A stretch of 64,000 nucleotides of DNA from Loripinus fragilis. Its lineage: Eukaryota > Mollusca > Bivalvia > Lucinida > Lucinidae. The translations under genes and the position numbers were made by a program. The notes beneath the pieces were generated by a model. The model was not told where the DNA came from. It made no database searches and saw nothing but the letters and a program-made list of their open reading frames with translations. The stretch is taken from NCBI GenBank assembly GCA_964019695.1, contig OZ026527.1:78968831-79032830 (forward strand). Reading direction: 5' to 3'. Below are positions 11,347 to 23,694 of this stretch, piece after piece (the stretch's first letter is position 1; each line of letters begins with the position of its first letter).

Positions 11347-12005
11347 TTAAGGTCTAAGATAACAAAACCTCCTAGCAAGGTTAGAGACCAAAAAACTATA
11401 TCAGCGGATACATCAATCTTCTGAGAAGACGTTTTAAATTTTAGTTTGCAGATGATACTAATTAAGTCATTTTTGCGATGTCAGGAACAAGGCATGTTTT
11501 TGGCGTTTTTAACGTTATTGACTGGACCATTAAAACTTCGTATTTTCGCAATCTATTCTGATAAGATAACACTTGACTGTAATCTAAAATTTGGATAGGC
11601 TTTTCTGCTTCTTTTTCGAGTATTTTTTCATCAAAGGCAAAAATGAACGTATTTTGAACATGTTCGGAGTCACAATTTCTTGTGATGTAAAGTTGCCCGT
11701 GTGTAAAAATTATATGAACTTTGCAGATACGGTTGGCATTTATAAATATCAACATTTTGTACAAAAACTTTAGAAATCAGCCCATACCTTCTAGATTTAT
11801 TGCGAAAATAGGAAGTTTTAATGGGCCCGTCAATAGCGTAAAACAACGCCAAAAACATGCCTTGTTCGTGACGTCGCAAAAGTGACGTAATTAGTATCAT
11901 CTCTGAACTAAAATTGGAAACGTCTTCTCAGAAGATTGATGTATCTTCTGATATAATTTTTGGGTCTCTAACCTTGCCAGGAGGTTTTGTTATCTTAGAC
12001 CTTAA
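11347..12005. mobile_element. Fold-back element with about 220-bp terminal inverted repeats
   Basis: The left end TTAAGGTCTAAGATAACAAA and the right end TTTGTTATCTTAGACCTTAA are exact complements. Pairing continues with a few mismatches through the GGTTAGAGACC, CATCAATCTTCTGAGAAGAC, GGAACAAGGCATGTTTTTGG and TTCGTATTTTCGCAAT regions, giving arms of about 11347-11565 and 11795-12005. The roughly 230-bp middle is not inverted. No transposase is present. The long TIRs resemble non-autonomous Mutator-like or fold-back elements. No target duplication is clear. Confidence 0.8.
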
Positions 12006-14610
<2,605 letters not shown>

Positions 14611-14624
14611 GAATTTGTTTGGGA

Positions 14625-14740
14625 GTGTGTTTGTGTAGCAATTATTATTTTAAAAGCTTGTATTTGCTTGTGTAACAATTATTTTTTAAAAGCTTGTACT
14701 TGTTTGTGTAACTTTTTTTAAAGCTTGTACTTGTACAGCG
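14625..14740 (+). repeat. Short tandem repeat, about 43 bp x 3
   Basis: TTGTGTAACAATTATTTT followed by AAAAGCTTGTACTTG is repeated three times with small changes, the last shortened. Confidence 0.75.
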
Positions 14741-14959
14741 TAAAAATTGCAACAAAATACCCATGCCATTCGATTTAAATAAACTGTATGTTCGTTGGTG
14801 TTGTGCCTGTGTAGAAGGAGCGTTCAAGTACTAAATTATCGCAAGGCTCAAGAAAATAATTAATTAAGTCGCAGACATGTAGAGTTTGTAAAGCATGCAA
14901 AATGTCATGTCGGCACTTTCTTTATTTCAAAGATTCCTCAACTGTCAAACAAAACCGAT

Positions 14960-15180
14960 ACTGATTGGCTGTTTCGCTTTATTGCTCAGGGATTGGATGT
15001 CCGCCGCGCGATCTGAAGCAGCAGGGATTGGTTTCTAAGGCCGTTGTCAAGATGTGTCCATGTTTTCACACCTGTTGGGTGACACGCTTTAATAATTACG
15101 CTTTCGACTGAAGCCTACACATGACACTGGCTGTCAATAAAACTCAAAATCAGTCAAGTGGGACGTCCTAGCGTGGTCAA
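14960..15180 (+). promoter_or_regulatory. CCAAT-rich promoter-like patch, candidate for the PHD gene
   Basis: Three inverted CCAAT pentamers (ATTGG) at 14964, 14992 and 15027 lie within 70 bp, next to a local CpG-rich stretch (GTCCGCCGCGCGATC) that is unusual for this AT-rich window. Closely spaced CCAAT motifs are typical NF-Y promoter architecture. The first coding exon at 16590 begins with a splice acceptor, so a non-coding exon is expected upstream. This is the best-looking place for it, but no transcription start or donor can be proved. Confidence 0.3.
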
Positions 15181-15496
15181 TAAACAAAATAAATGAGTTT
15201 CCAATATGAAGGCAGGACATATATCACGTAATCTGGTAAATGTAGGCGGGTTTTTTCTGCAGACAGGACGTCTCGATATCCAATTTTGGTCGTACTAAGA
15301 AATTTTCTGAAGTCCGCAGTACGTCTTTGATGTGTAATTTCGACATATGCAGCCGATTTTGGGACGTAATATACGGTGTACGCCCGCCTAACGTAAGCCC
15401 CCATTTACTTGAAAAATTCACGGGTAGAATTTCTATAGTTGTCTTACTCCATTGCAGTATTTAGTATCCCTTTTGAATAAGAAACAGAAATATGCA

Positions 15497-15712
15497 TTAA
15501 CCCTTAAAGCGCCACCTATAATTTGCAGCAGTCGGCACTTTCAAATCTTGCTGCTTTTTCAAAAATAACAAATAAGGCATGATATTTCATGAGAATCATC
15601 TGCTGGCAGACGATCCTCATGAAATATCATACCTCATTTTTTTTCGAAAATTGGGAAAGATTTTGCAAAATTTTTCTTCTGCTGCAGTTGTGATTGGCGT
15701 CTTAAGGGTTAA
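15497..15712. mobile_element. piggyBac-like MITE flanked by TTAA
   Basis: Ends are TTAACCCTTAAAGCGCCA and TGGCGTCTTAAGGGTTAA, so CCCTTAA-type inverted repeats sit inside a TTAA duplication. TTAA is the target site characteristic of piggyBac transposases. The centre carries a second palindrome, GATATTTCATGAG with CTCATGAAATATC, at about 15578-15635. No coding capacity. Confidence 0.8.
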
Positions 15713-16589
15713 TTTTCTATTTTTGCAACTGAATATCAATAGATAAGTAAACCCAATTTAATCACAACTGAGTTTTGTTTATTTATGAATTCCAATTTTT
15801 CAACAATCACAGCCCCACATATTGGATTCTTTTTTTGAAGGAAGCCAACTTGTTTGTTTATTTTTAGGACCTCATTATCCTCAAGGCGTTGAATGTTTTG
15901 TTCTTTAATCATTATAACACTGGACCATTAATTATTCACTATAATATTATTAAACCCATCCAGACCTACAAAAATGCTTAAAAGGTTCTACTCTGAAGAA
16001 AAGGGCTGCCAATGCTAAAAACAAAATTCTTTGAGCAACATCTCTTTAATCACTGACCACTTTCAAATATTTCACACATGTCACCAACCAAATTTACTCA
16101 AATAACTCACTTCTGCTAAACAAAATGGTGTACAGAGCTTAAAATAGAAAACAATTTTTCTCTGCATGCTTGCTAATTCTGCATGCTTTTGTTATCGTCT
16201 GACCTTTTTTCTCCAAAATTAATGTTTTCAAAAAGGTTTTGGGAAACACTAAGGGTGTACATCAAACATTTATGGATCCAGTTCAGGACGAATTTTCTGT
16301 TGGTCCTGATCTTGGTCTGAACTGTTTGCAAGTTATATCAGCAGACATAAAAAGTTACCTTTAGCATGGAAAGAGTTAAAGAACCTCTTTGAAGCTTAAA
16401 CCCCAAATAAAAATGATTTCAAACAGGTCAGGTACACCCAGGGCAAAGTTCCATTTGGCTTTAAAAAATTGCTTCCAGGGCTAAAAATATTCACTTGAGC
16501 CATCCAAGGCCTTAATAGTCCTGTTGCTTGAAAATTGCACAGCCTTGATGGTGTGTTGAAATATACAACATTTTTCTTAATTATTTCAG
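15713..16589. other. Non-coding, upstream of first PHD coding exon
   Basis: AT-rich. A GGATCCAGTTCAGGACG/CCTGATCTTGGTCTGAACTG inverted stretch at about 16274-16323 resembles the central hairpin of the piggyBac-like MITEs. Otherwise nothing. Confidence 0.4.
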
Positions 16590-16626
16590 ATATGGACTTG
16601 TCTCAAGAAGATTTGGACCTGTCGTG
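16590..16626 (+). CDS. PHD-finger protein, first coding exon
   Basis: A 37-nt exon between TTAATTATTTCAG and GTAAGT. The ATG is at 16592, and twelve codons follow, reading MDLSQEDLDLS plus the first two bases of a Trp codon. The next exon supplies the third base. The short acidic peptide suits a nuclear protein N terminus. Upstream sequence must supply a non-coding first exon because the ATG sits two bases after an acceptor. The evidence is the splice sites plus exact phase agreement with the exon at 19927. I know no named homologue. Confidence 0.65.
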
Positions 16627-16690
16627 GTAAGTCAGTCTAAATGATCATGATTAATGGTAGTGAACCTGTAGCCTAATCCCATACTATTGA

Positions 16691-16880
16691 AGAGATTGAT
16701 CATGAAATCATTTCTACGGCCATTCTCCTGATTCAAAAACGGTTGATGTCAGTTACAAACTACTGGTTAACCTCTTGGCCAAGCTTGCCCAGAAAAAAGT
16801 GTGCTTGGGTGAACTGACCGCCTGGACATGACCATAGTTTTTGACCGAGGCATCAAGAATCAGAACAAACAAAACTAACA
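16691..16880 (+). mobile_element. SINE family B-like element in intron 1
   Basis: Co-linear with the copy at 9091: GAGATTGATCATGAAATC, GGCCATTCTCCTGATTC, GATGTCAGTTACAAAC, TGGTTAACC, and a GAACAAACAAAAC tail. Confidence 0.55.
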
Positions 16881-16919
16881 CCTGTATTGAAATGACGACA
16901 GTGAACTAGTTTATTAAAG

Positions 16920-17045
16920 GTACATCTATATTTAAATGATGGTGTTGAACCTGTAATTTATAGGTTCATCTGTAGCTAGTTAATGGTGTTGAACCTGTAG
17001 TTTATAGGTTCATCTGTATCTAGGATATGGTGTTGAACCTGTAAT
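16920..17045 (+). repeat. Short tandem repeat, about 58 bp
   Basis: GGTGTTGAACCTGTAATTTA followed by TAGGTTCATCTGTA occurs three times, at about 16940-17052. Confidence 0.7.
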
Positions 17046-17054
17046 TTATAGGGC

Positions 17055-17580
17055 AATTGTCAATATTTTTTGCTGAAATTTTGCATGCAGGCAGAGCAGT
17101 AATAGATATGAAACATATCAAACGTGATTTCAGTTTGAATGCATGGGTCCGAGCCCCTGGGGTGGTCTTCGGGGGTGGGGCGGAGGCCTGAATTAAACTT
17201 TTTAAGAATATGGTCATGTTGCATATCAAATTAAAGCTGACGACTTTTGCAACAACATGGTAGCAAATATTTTGCCCACAGACACAACTCAACCCAGGGG
17301 GTGGGGTCAAAAGGTCAAACTATATATTTTTGTGAAAGAAATCATGTTGCATACCAAATTAAAGGGAATTGAGCACAGAGCACCATGAAAGCAAATATGC
17401 TGTATTTTCACACACCTTGATCCCTGGGGTGGGGTCAAAAGTTCATATTATTTTTTCTTTTCTAAAAGTGGTCATGTCGCATATCAAATTAAAGTGGAAG
17501 AAGTGTAGACCTACATGCAAGGTAACACTTTGAATTTACACACACCCTTGACCTCTGGGTTTGGGTTGAAAGGTCAGATA
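17055..17580 (+). repeat. Dispersed repeat family E
   Basis: Repeats GGTCATGTTGCATATCAAAT followed by TAAAG, AGCAAATATTTTGCC and GGGGTGGGGTCAAAAGGTCA phrases about every 120-130 bp. The same family lies at 36240-36990. Confidence 0.75.
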
Positions 17581-17739
17581 TTGAAATTGTGTAGATGTAA
17601 GTATATTTTTTTAAATTAAACTATAAGCACTAAAACATACTTGACAGGCGTTTGTTATGATCTGAATATGGGATTGATGTTTTGTGATTTACATGTTTCT
17701 CTGAAATAACCCTTCGTCGGGGGATATAAATTCGTCGAA

Positions 17740-17932
17740 TTTGTCTTGTTGGAACTAATTTTCAAATTGGATATAGGAATGAATTTTTGTGGATTTTATC
17801 GATGTGTAAACTCCGGTGAATCACTCACAAACTGAGTTTATGTAAAGTTTGTAAGTGATTAGCCTGAGTTTACACATCAATAAAATCCACAAAAATAACA
17901 ATTCATTCCTTATAATTCCAACTTTGAAACAA
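17740..17932. mobile_element. Palindromic MITE, about 190 bp
   Basis: The left arm GGAATGAATTTTTGTGGATT, continuing TTATCGATGTGTAAACTC, pairs with the right arm GAGTTTACACATCAATAAAA and TCCACAAAAATAACAATTC. Outer words GTTGGAACTAATTTTCAAA and ATAATTCCAACTTTGAAAC extend the pairing. Nearly the whole element can fold back. Non-coding. Confidence 0.75.
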
Positions 17933-18298
17933 AACAGCATATTTGTAAAGGGTTGATGACAATATTTCAAATTTTAAAGCCCGCTGAAGGAAAGCAGTTT
18001 GTAACCGCTGTCCACGAAAGATGGGACAGCCATCTTGAAAATTTTGTCACTTCAAAACTTTTTTTTGCTAAATAATGATTACAATGTCATTCTTTTGGGA
18101 GTGAATATGTGAGTATGAGCTCAAAACAACTCCATTTAGTTTGGAATTGTTTTCTTTTGTCAAACCTCTTGCTGGACTCATTGAAGAACATTTAGATTTA
18201 GGCGCTACCACCACAGATCGACAGGTTTTAAAACACTTACCTTCACGAGTCCCTGCCTAATATCCCAGCATTAGTAGGACCTAAGCGTCCATTTATAA
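17933..18298. other. Intronic, nothing recognised
   Basis: No exon or element supported. Confidence 0.4.
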
Positions 18299-18571
18299 CA
18301 GTACAGGGACCAAGCTGGCCCAGAATTTTAGGGAGAAGTGACTTCTCCCTGCAGGAAAATTAGGGAGAAGTGACAGTAAGATAGGGAGAAGTTATAGCGC
18401 AAAATTACGGCATTTTCTGTCAATTTAGAAGCAAATTAGCCATTATATATACTATTGCCATTTAATGGAGGGGGAAACACGATGCAGTGGTAGTATATTG
18501 TCTGATAATGTCACCACAGCTTGCATTTGTGTGGTGACAGAATGAAAATGAGTCTCCCTAACAAAAAAAAA

Positions 18572-18607
<36 letters not shown>

Positions 18608-18706
18608 GGAGACTCCCACTTCTCCCTGGGTCCCATTTAGGGCGAAATTTCGGCCCCTAGGGCGACTATTTTGCCCTAGTCGCCCCCTAGCTTGGTCCCT
18701 GCAGTA
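18299..18706. mobile_element. CAGGG-ended element with 5-bp target duplication
   Basis: Terminal inverted repeats CAGGGACCAAGCT (18304-18316) and AGCTTGGTCCCTG (18689-18701) are perfect complements. The pentamer CAGTA is duplicated on both sides (18299-18303 and 18702-18706). The interior has repeated TAGGGAGAAGTGAC words, an A-run plus a long T-run (about 18561-18605) and no coding capacity. CAGGG ends suggest hAT-like elements, but these usually give 8-bp duplications, so the superfamily is open. Confidence 0.8.
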
Positions 18707-18820
18707 AAAAAAAAGCAAACATCAGGAATCGATACAATCAAGCCCCACAGTAGACAGTTTGCTGTCAAACTGCGTTGAAACATTTCCTTGTTGATGTAGA
18801 CTTGACATAGTTTTGATTAC

Positions 18821-19016
18821 TTTTTTGGTTTGATTTGATTCTTTACGTCCCATCAACAATCTTTCAGTTATATAGGGACGTATCTTCCTGGGTTTAACCA
18901 GTACTAAGCTAGGATAAATGTGTCTTGCGTAAGGACCACAACGCAGTGAGGCCGGTGAGTCAAGACCGGTGGTCGGTCTCGAGTCAAGCACTCTACCACT
19001 GAGCCACTGCGCTCCC
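18821..19016 (-). mobile_element. tRNA-derived SINE family A, full length
   Basis: Read on the minus strand it starts GGGAGCGCAGTGGCTCAGTG (box A like), has a degraded box B region, then a conserved body (GTGGTCCTTACGCAAGACAC, CTAGCTTAGTACTGGTT) and the tail TAAAGAATCAAATCAAACC. A 13-bp target duplication TAGTTTTGATTAC brackets it at 18808-18820 and 19017-19029, consistent with LINE-driven insertion. Confidence 0.9.
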
Positions 19017-19479
19017 TAGTTTTGATTACGATTCTCTTCAATGATAATGACCTCACATAACCTCGTCATCCAGTTCATGTCTTAAGAGTTTGCTTTGAAG
19101 ATGTACCACCATATGGGGTAAGGGTTTTAAAATGAGCTTTCAGCATGCTTAACTATATTAAAACTTGTGAATATTTATTTCTGACATTTTATGTACAGTT
19201 TGTTACTATTAACACTAACAGAACTGTGAAATCAAGGCAGATATCAAATATTCATACACATGGGTTTTTAGCGAAGTGTAAAACCTATTTAATTTTGTCA
19301 ACGGACCAATCAAAATCACTTAAAAAACATTAAAAACAATAGTTGGAATTACACAAACATAAAAAGATCTAATTTTTTATGCAAAACTGGCAGAATTCAT
19401 ATTAAACCTTAAAAATATACTGGTCCTTGTGTGGAATTCCTTGTCCCAGAACAAAACATATAAAGGATACAGTCATGTC

Positions 19480-19615
19480 TTATTTCTCAACCAAAACATA
19501 TGTTGTGATGCCAGTACTCAAAAGAACTGTCTCAGTGAGACGGTTCTTTTGAGCACCCAAAACATATGTAAAAACTGACAGGTAAAAAATAGTCAAAATT
19601 TTACACTCAAAAATC
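19480..19615. mobile_element. Hairpin MITE family FB, copy 2
   Basis: Core palindrome at about 19515-19556 (CTCAAAAGAACTGTCTCA, GTGAGACGGTTCTTTTGAG) between CCAAAACATATGTTGTG and CCCAAAACATATGTAAAAAC. Confidence 0.8.
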
Positions 19616-19926
19616 TAAACCTGTGTGAAATAATATATATTTTTGTATGTGGCAGACCAATTAAACAATCTCAGTTTAAAATTTTCAATTGAAAAAGACA
19701 TTTTTTTATGGAATCATTGTCACAGCTATTATCTTGCTTATTAAGTATAAAATTCATCATTTAATATTTTTTAAACAACTCATTGTTATAACTTTTGCTA
19801 CTCTCCCTACTTGTTTAAGCTGATATTTCCCACTTTTTAACTATATTTTGCAATTTTTATCCCTACTTTTTCCCTACTTTGTGGAGATTACTTTAAACAT
19901 GTAATGATGAACAAGTATTATTTCAG

Positions 19927-20057
19927 GGATTACGGTGATCTATCGATGCACATAGAGCTGGATGTGGTATGTTGTGTGTGTGAAACCGATGTGGGCCTCT
20001 TTGATGAAATATTGATCTGCCAGTGTTGTTTAAACAAAGCCCACCAGACATGTACCA
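19927..20057 (+). CDS. PHD-finger protein, exon 2 (first part of the zinc finger)
   Basis: A 131-nt exon bounded by TATTATTTCAG and GTAAGT. It completes the Trp codon of exon 1 and reads WDYGDLSMHIELD, then CCVC, a 12-residue spacer, CQCC, LNKAH and QTC. These are the first four Cys, the His and the fifth Cys of a C4HC3 PHD finger. PHD fingers bind histone tails, often H3K4. Spacing after the second CxxC (four residues to His, two to Cys) is canonical. It ends one base into a codon, and the last Cys pair comes from exon 3. A hairpin MITE starts about 30 bp after the donor. Confidence 0.75.
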
Positions 20058-20088
20058 GTAAGTACCTAAATTTACCAGAATTCTGTCT

Positions 20089-20280
20089 CATAGGTCCAGA
20101 TAAGGACATTTTATTTGCGTAGAATTTTAATTATTTTCTTACCCATTAATTTAAACATGTGTTTTGGGTAATCAAAAGAACCGTCTCATTGAGACGGTTC
20201 TTTTGAGTACCCACAACATATGTTTTGGATGAGATATAAAGAAACTAATTTTCCAATACGCACTCTTATCAGGAGGCCTG
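20089..20280. mobile_element. Hairpin MITE family FB, full-length copy 3
   Basis: Ends CATAGGTCCAGATAAG and CTTATCAGGAGGCCTG are imperfect inverted repeats. The core TCAAAAGAACCGTCTCA-T-TGAGACGGTTCTTTTGA (20172-20206) is perfect. The hexamer CTGTCT occurs on both outer sides. It defines the full size of the family at about 190 bp and lies just inside intron 2 of the PHD gene. Confidence 0.85.
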
Positions 20281-20285
20281 CTGTC

Positions 20286-21390
20286 TACAGTCAAACCTCA
20301 GTTATTCGAAGTGCCATAGACCACAGGAATCCTTTCGAATAATCGGTAGTTTGGATTATCAAATTCGGTAGTTTGGGATTGATATTTTCAGTAAAAACTC
20401 GGAGGCTTTCATAGAATGTCATTTTTTTGCCAGAACTTGCATTTTCAACTGGGTTTTTCCGTGAAGTATTGCAAATATCAGTCTGTCAAAGCATTGATAA
20501 AAATGAGCTGCTTGGAGGTTGTGGTCATATCGCCTCTAAAGACTTATGGTTTGCAGGTCTAAGAACGCAGAAAAGAAAATCAAGAGCTCATCCACTATAT
20601 ACATGTACCTACATTGATAACAACAATGACTAGAACGTGCAGTCAATGGGGCGCCATGGCAAATCCCTACGCTAAAGTTTTGACCCGCCAGCACCCACAA
20701 GTCCCACCCCTGGGGCATGACCCTGGCAACAGATTCAGTATGTTTTCTATATTTTATTTGTGAGAACACACACAAAGTTTGGTATAAAAATCTTTGAAAT
20801 TGACATGGTAACCGATATGCAAGTAAAATTTTCATCCTAGGGTCAAACTGGTGACCTTGGGTTGAGGTCAAAAGGTCAAATATCATTAAATTTCGGCTAC
20901 CATGTCATATTCTATGATTTTTATACCAAACTTTGTGTGAGTTCTTATAAATAGAAAACATATTGAACAGAATTTTCATTCTGTTGCTGGGGTCATGCCC
21001 AAGGGGTGAGACTTGGGGGTGCTGGGTGAGTCAAATACTTTAGTGTGGGGATTTGCGATGGCACCCCATCAACTGCACGCTCAAATTATTTTTGTTGTAA
21101 TCCGTTTCATAACCATTATCTTCCTATAGGTGGGTGTGCTTGATATAAATGTGTGACATTTTTATTTGCAATTAGGAATTTGAAATTGAAGGGTAATTTA
21201 ACAGCAATTTCCATAATCGGCACCAACGAATCTCTTTGAAAAATTGATTTTTTTTCAGAAAATCGAAATAAGAAAAAACAGTAGTTTTATTGCAATAGAT
21301 ACTAGAGAAAAAAATCGGGGACGTCCGTCATCTTCAAAAGATCCAGTAGTTTCAGATAATTGACGTTCAGATAACCGTGATTTGACTGTA
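20286..21390. mobile_element. Tigger/pogo-like non-autonomous DNA element, with a nested repeat
   Basis: The left end TACAGTCAAACCTCAGTTAT, continuing TCGAA, matches the right end read in reverse (CAGATAACCGTGATTTGACTGTA), with TA at both tips. CAGTCAAACCTC-type ends and a TA target are characteristic of pogo/Tigger members of the Tc1/mariner group. Inner words CGGTAGTTTGGATTATCAAA fit too. A repeat-family-B segment (20637-21085) sits inside and looks like a later insertion or rearrangement. No transposase frame remains. Confidence 0.65.
20637..21085. repeat. Repeat family B fragments, partly inverted
   Basis: 20637-20815 is inverted relative to the family (GCACCCACAAGTCCCACCCC, GTGAGAACACACACAAAGTT). 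20816-21085 is forward (GTGACCTTGGGTTGAGGTCA, GGGACTTGGG relatives). The head-to-head arrangement suggests rearrangement or two insertions. Confidence 0.6.
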
Positions 21391-21399
21391 TTCTCAGTA

Positions 21400-21795
21400 C
21401 CCATTGGTCAGATTTGATGCAGTTTTGGTATAAATGATAAGTACATGGTCTGCAGACCTTGAAATATCTTAAAATAGGCACTTACCCTGCTTCAAAGCAG
21501 TTATTGACATATAATGGATAAAAAATTGTTAATTTACACAGAAAATCATCCAAATTTCCACTTGCCCTGACAGTGACTTTTAACCTAATTGCAGCAGCCA
21601 ACAAATTTTGTGATATTTTTCCTAATTTTTGAAAAAATGTAAGGTATTTTTACCCACAGCAGTTTTAACTTAGCCATTTTTTGATCATTGCAGTGCATAC
21701 CTTGTTTGAATTGTTTTCCATTTCAGCTTAGAGGGCAAGCCTATTGTTTTGATTGTAATAATTCCTTGTCATTGCTTAGTTTTAACTTGGTCTTT
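21400..21795. other. Intronic, nothing recognised
   Basis: AT-rich, with no exon signals I can support. Confidence 0.4.
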
Positions 21796-22740
21796 TTAGC
21801 TCACCTGAGCCATTGGCTCATGGCAAGCTATTGTGATGGTTAGATGTCCGTCATGGGACGTCCATCGTTAACAATGGCTTCAAATGACATCTCCTCCTAA
21901 ATTACTGGCTGGATTTTGATCAAACTTGGTAGGAATGATCCTTATATGGCCCTCTTCAAAAATTCTTCAAATGGTTCTGGTCCAATGCATATCTAGGTCA
22001 CACAGGCTAAAAATAGATTTTCAAGATGAAAACTTTAAAAATTTTCATTTCTGATACCACAAAGCCTAGAGCTTTGATATTTGGTATGTAGCATCACCTA
22101 GTGGACCTCTACCAAGTTTGTTCAAATTATACCCATAGGGTCAAAAATGGCCCTGTCCTAGGGATCACATGTTTTACATAGGCTTATATAGGGAAAAAGT
22201 TGGAAAAATCTTCTTGTCTGAAACCATAAGGCTGAGAGCCTTGATATTTGGTATGTAGCATCACCTAGTGGACCTCTACCAAGTTTGTTCAAATTGCCCT
22301 GCCCCGGGGTCACAATTGTTTTTTACATAGGCTAATATAGGGAAAAAACATGGAAAAATTTTCTTCTCCTACAGCCTTGATATTAAGTGGGAAGCATCAC
22401 CTAGTGAACCTCTGCCTAGTTTGTTCAAATTATACCACTGGGGCCAAAAATGGCCCCGCCAAAGGGGTCACATGTTACACATAGGCTTATATAGTGAAAA
22501 ACATGGAAAAATCTTCTTGTCGGAAACCATAAGGCCTAGAGCCTTGATATTTGGTATGTAGCATCACCTAGTGGACCTCTACCAAGTTTGTTCAAGATAT
22601 ATCCTTGGGGCCAAAAATGGCCCTGTCCCGGGGTCACATGTTTTACTAAGGCCTATATTAGGAAAAAGATGAAATAAATGTTCTTTTCTGAAACCATATG
22701 GCCTAGAGCTTTGGTATTGAGTATGTAGCATCACCTAGTG
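21796..22740 (+). repeat. Dispersed repeat family A, longest copy
   Basis: The lead-in GCTCACCTGAGCCATTGGCT starts the copy, followed by five units with GATATTTGGTATGTAGCATC at about 22075, 22245, 22380, 22548 and 22712 (the third and fifth diverged). It defines the 5' boundary of the family. Confidence 0.8.
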
Positions 22741-22749
22741 GATAAGTTT

Positions 22750-23400
22750 GTTATACCCCTCGCAAACTTTGTTTGTGGGGGGTATACTGTTTTCACGTTG
22801 TCCATGCGTCCGTCCATCTGTCCGTCCTTGCGTCAGTGCGTAACGTTTTGTTTCCTTAATATCTTGAAGAGTCATTGCTGGATTTTCATCAAACCTTGCA
22901 AACATGTTCATATTTACAAGACAAATGCTTTAAACAAAAAAGTAAGGGCTAGGGGCCAATTCTATTAGAGTTATTTCCCTTTGTAGTTCTAAATGGCTTT
23001 TTATATAGGGTTTTATGCTTATTCTATTATAGTCCATACACGGGCTGATCAACTCCTACCACAGCTTTTGATGGAACAATTTGATACTTTTCCTATACAA
23101 TGTAGACACATTGAACATATGCATGAAGGAGTTTGGTTCAGAAAAAATAATTTTTGACAAAATGACAGCTGTGAGAACTTAGACAATTTTTCCATGAGAG
23201 GTCTTTTGTATATGCATTGGTGGTGCCTTCATGGGCCGATCAACTTCTACCACAGCTTTTGATGAAAAAATTTGATACTTTGCCTATACAATGTAGACAC
23301 ATTGAACATATGCATGAAAGAGTTTTGTTCAGAAAAATAATTTTTGACAAAATGACAGCATATACTTGTTGTGCAGTATATTTTTGTTCACTACAACCCT
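22750..23400 (+). repeat. Dispersed repeat family C
   Basis: Starts TACCCCTCGCAAACTTTGTT with a GTCCGTCC-rich stretch, then two tandem units of about 200 bp containing GCCGATCAACTTCTACCACA, TACAATGTAGACACATTGAA and GACAAAATGACAGC. The same units recur at 45160-45790. Confidence 0.7.
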
Positions 23401-23608
23401 CCCCCAATGTTTATCTAGTTCACCCACAGAATTCCAGTAACTTATATGCCTGTATTATCAGACTGGAAACTGGAAGAAGCCAGTTGATCTGGATCTACAG
23501 TGTTTTCATAAATGGATAAATCTGTGTTCAACTCTAAAATGAAAATATTGTGCTAATTGTTGTCTGTTGCATTATTGTCTATTTAAATGTACTGTTATAA
23601 TATTTCAG

Positions 23609-23650
23609 TGTCTGGTGAGGCTGTAGCCAGCTGGTCATGTTCTTCCTGTG
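23609..23650 (+). CDS. PHD-finger protein, exon 3 (end of the zinc finger)
   Basis: A 42-nt exon bounded by TATAATATTTCAG and GTGAGT. Joined to exon 2 it reads MSGEAVASWSCSSC. The Trp two residues before the last CxxC is the PHD hallmark, and this CxxC supplies the last two zinc ligands. The exon is phase 1 to phase 1, so skipping it would keep the frame but destroy the finger. That the finger completes exactly across an intron of 3.5 kb is the strongest support for the gene model. Confidence 0.75.
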
Positions 23651-23694
23651 GTGAGTATCTTTTCATAGTATCTGGTTAAAAAAAAAAACGTGTA

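Noticed and set aside
18452..18718. Lys/Phe-rich 88-residue minus-strand frame
   Set aside because: Produced by the A and T runs inside the CAGGG element.
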